This document shows, piece by piece, positions 61,541 through 64,000 of a stretch of DNA of 64,000 bases (the stretch's first letter is position 1; each line of letters opens with the position of its first letter). Origin of the DNA: Lachnoclostridium sp. UBA3262 (GTDB taxonomy: Bacteria; Bacillota; Clostridia; Lachnospirales; Lachnospiraceae); NCBI GenBank assembly GCA_002362575.1, contig DEUM01000005.1, forward strand, positions 1-64,000, written 5' to 3'. The translations under genes and the position numbers were made by a program. The notes beneath the pieces are model-generated. The model made no database searches, was not told the DNA's origin, and saw nothing but the letters and a program-made list of their open reading frames with translations.

Positions 61541-63391
61541 GTAAAGAATGGCAAGATTGCCTACGTTACACCGACCGGTATCGTGACCGGAAGAAAAGAG
61601 GGTAAGACTACCGTTATCGGTAAGACGAAGGACGGCACAAACAAACAGGTGAAGATTAAGGTTACCATTAAAAAGAGTGTTGCAGGACCGACCGCTACGC
61701 CGAACTATGAAAATGAAACCAGAAAAAAAGAAATTGTAGAAGACTTTGAAAGCTATGATGTTGGTTACAATTGGGAAAGCGATGACTACAAAGGGACAGC
61801 AGGAAAAGCGACTAAAGGAAAAGAATATGTAAATGCTAACTGCGGTAAAATGACGGTCGTTAAAGATCCAGAGAATCCTTCAAATAAAGTGCTGAAGATT
61901 GAGTATACAGGCAATACACAGGCATACGATTATGCTCCAATTTTCAACTTTAGATTAAAAAAGACATTGAAGGAGTATTCCGCTGTTCAGTTGCAATCTC
62001 GAGTAGTGTCAAATACAGCGGATTGCAAATACAAATCTGTTGTGGCATACTTCGCAAGATATAACAAAATTACGCCGGATTACTATTTTGACACTTCATT
62101 GAGTGCAAAAGATGCAGAGACAAAGAAAATTGATAAAGAACTGGTTAAGTTTGGCGTAAATGTACCAATGGCGGCAGGACTCGACTGCAAATACAATATC
62201 CGACCGGGACAGAAATATGCAGGATTGACCTACAATAACAAGACATTCCCATTCTTCTATGACGAGTTTGTAAAGAATAAGATTGCGGAAAATCGTACTG
62301 TTGGATACAAAGAAAAAGAATCCGACCCTGCGGTTGGCTGGCATCAGAATACATTAGACTTTAAAACCGCGAACATAAATGCCGCTGACTCAGGACTGAT
62401 AAATCAGAAAAACTTCTCTATGGTTGTAGGAAGTACCTTTAGCGGAAAATATACGGGTGGCGCTTATACGACAGTATACATTGACAATATTGCTTTCATG
62501 GAGGGTGGAATCCCATGTACAGGTATTAAAATAACACCACCTGCTACAACTGTAACAAAGGGCTTCTATACAAGTATCAATCTGGATGAGGATATCGCTT
62601 ATACTCCGGCTGCTACAACCCAGAAAGAACTGTTATGGAGTTCTAGTGATGAAAGTATTGTAAAGATTGATTTGTCAAAAGGAAATCCGAGACTTTGTGG
62701 AGAGAAGGCAGGAAATGCAACAATAACAGCAACCTGCAAGGCAAATCCTTCTGTTAAACAAAGTTTTACCATTACTGTAGTAGAGCCTGCGACGGCAGCG
62801 AGTGATTATAGTGTGGATTTAAGTAAGCTGGTTGCTAAAAAGGATGACAAAGACACGACAACAAAGATGTTCTCAACGATTACGGCTACTTATGCGGGTG
62901 GTGCGTTGACAATACCGTTTGCACAGGCAAACAAAGACCATGTCGTTATTGATTTGGGAGCAGGCGGTAAGGACCTGACGCAGTATCAGTCTATATCCAT
63001 TTTGGGAACTGCCACTGAGCAGATGACCTTTGAGATTTATCCAGATGGAACGGACTTCACAAAAGATAAGTATTGGCTTTGTCAGGTAGATTTTACAACA
63101 TATCCGTTCTTTGTGGGTTCGAGAGAAAAGCGCGCCAGAGAGGGTGGCGGCTATGGTCAGATTGCGGAGGAAAACTGCCAGTTCAACTGGATTGATGAAA
63201 CAGATTCCGGTAATCCAATTCATGGTAACCTGCGTAAAGCCAGATATATCGTGCTCAAGGCAAATGTATTTACATCAGGACGTGACCATTCATACATCAT
63301 AAAGAGCATTACATTTAAGAAAGATCGGTTCGATAAGGATACCTTGCCGACAGAAGCAGAGCTTGAAAAGGCTGGCTGGGTAAAAGCATAA
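61519..63391 (+). pseudogene. 5'-truncated BIG2 / carbohydrate-binding-like surface protein
   Basis: The frame is open from about 61469. From about 61519 it encodes YEKIKWSVKNGKIAYVTPTG, the middle of a BIG2 Ig-like domain, continuing through a GTG at 61583 to the stop at 63391. No signal peptide or BIG2 N-terminus exists, so the 5' part is missing. Downstream are a large beta-rich module (residues about 45-310 after 61583, EDFESYDVGYNWESDD), a second BIG2 domain (about 315-405, ELLWSSSDESIVKIDL) and a C-terminal lectin-like module. Related intact proteins are exported polysaccharide-binding proteins. It is probably not expressed as a functional surface protein. Confidence 0.7.
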
Positions 63392-63492
63392 GTATGGCAT
63401 AAAAAATTTACTGTTAATAATCTCTGCTCTGTGCTAAGCAGGGGGCAGAGTTATTAAAAATAAAAAGATTTTTATTATAGGAGGTAAGAGTT

Positions 63493-64000
63493 TTGAAAAA
63501 GAATCTCAGAAAGACATTTGCAAAAGCAACTGCGCTCGCGATGGCAGTAGCCATGATGGTATCTTTGGTACCGGCAGACAGTGCAGCAGCAAAAAAAGCA
63601 AAGAAACCGAAGCTCGCAAAGAGCGTAAAAGTAACTGTAAAAAAGACCAAAAAAGTCAAAATCAAAAATACAAAGAAGATTAAAAAGACAAGTGTAGTAG
63701 TGAAGGGAAAGAAGGCTGGAAAGAGCACTGAAGGGCAAGAAAAAAGCGTTGAAGCTGAAATGTAAGGTAAAGGTTATGAAGAAAGTAACACCGACACCAA
63801 AGCCGATTAAGGATACCACATTTAAAAATGGTGACGTTACACTGACAGTATCAGAAAAAGATACCGTTCACATTCCGTTGACAGAATTGAATGAAACAAT
63901 ATTGACATCGGAGTCTAAAATGCCGCCGCTCGATCCTGAAGGAAATACTGGTCCTAAGAAGTATGCCCGTGAAGATGCAATCTTTAACAGAGATGGCTCT
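63493..64000 (+). pseudogene. Secreted surface-protein gene with a frameshift, incomplete at window end
   Basis: A TTG start after AGGAGG encodes a signal peptide (MKKNLRKTFAKATALAMAVA, cleavage near DSAAA) and a Lys-rich segment with VVVKGKKAGKS. At about 63720-63730 the first frame departs from the expected pattern and stops at 63765. The plus-one frame from 63728 is open to the window end and reads LKGKKKALKLKCKVKV, the expected continuation of a BIG2-type domain, then TPTPKPIKD. One extra base in AAAGAGCACTG would explain it. It may be a sequencing error, a true pseudogene or a phase-variable gene. Confidence 0.65.

Noticed and set aside
1..64000. CRISPR arrays, tRNA or rRNA genes
   Set aside because: No regularly spaced repeats and no tRNA or rRNA sequence were recognised by reading; a dedicated scan could still find a tRNA I missed.

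Overview
The window looks like a chromosomal segment of a motile, moderately AT-rich Firmicute, most likely of the family Lachnospiraceae (Clostridia). The evidence is a SCIFF ranthipeptide precursor with its radical-SAM maturase, an MreB/Mbl-FlgF-FlgG-FlgJ cluster, YjfB, a CheX-CheY pair, a lone CheW, a long-form Hpf with a candidate raiA-motif RNA upstream, a Cys/Gly-rich 'chorion-class' small protein, DUF5716/DUF5717 genes and FnIII/BIG2 secreted proteins. No rRNA, tRNA, CRISPR array, transposase or integrase was seen.

Layout. 1-4 kb: an XRE regulator, then a GH36 alpha-galactosidase and an rRNA methyltransferase pair. 4-10 kb: purC-purF-purB with a lipoprotein downstream and a catalytically degenerate GH3-type lipoprotein upstream. 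10-13 kb: the Cys/Gly-rich protein, aroC, and the divergent cheX-like/cheY operon. 13-21.6 kb: a long minus-strand run (hpf, secA, prfB, cheW, hom, apgM, a membrane protein); prfB needs a +1 programmed frameshift, here at UAA instead of the usual UGA. 21.6-22 kb: a structured RNA upstream of hpf. 22-31.4 kb: a secreted SH3/NlpC-P60 hydrolase, yjfB, ridA, an acyl-ACP thioesterase and S1-domain protein pair, recD2-comF-yvyF, and a divergent AraC regulator/DUF1349 pair. 31.5-36.4 kb: the mbl-flgF-flgG-flgJ operon and the SCIFF locus. 36.5-43.7 kb: two ECF sigma/anti-sigma pairs mixed with secreted FnIII-like and transglutaminase-like proteins. 44.6-52.1 kb: a five-gene operon (DUF5717 giant protein, Hsp70-fold DUF5716 protein, TPR-like protein, membrane coiled-coil protein, thiE), which is the strongest candidate for an undescribed multiprotein system. 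52-59 kb: a CobD-like aminotransferase, a broken PBECR-type nuclease gene carrying a small GC-rich inverted-repeat-bounded element, purA, a glycosyltransferase, recJ and prmA. 59.1-61.5 kb: an AT-rich accessory island with an HD phosphohydrolase and a small partner. 61.5-64 kb: a 5'-truncated BIG2/carbohydrate-binding-like surface protein and a second surface-protein gene with a frameshift that runs off the window.

Most of the window is housekeeping metabolism, secretion and motility on the minus strand. Accessory character is concentrated at 53.4-53.7 kb and from 59.1 kb to the end. All calls come from reading sequence and recognising families; no database search was possible, so family names marked tentative should be treated that way.
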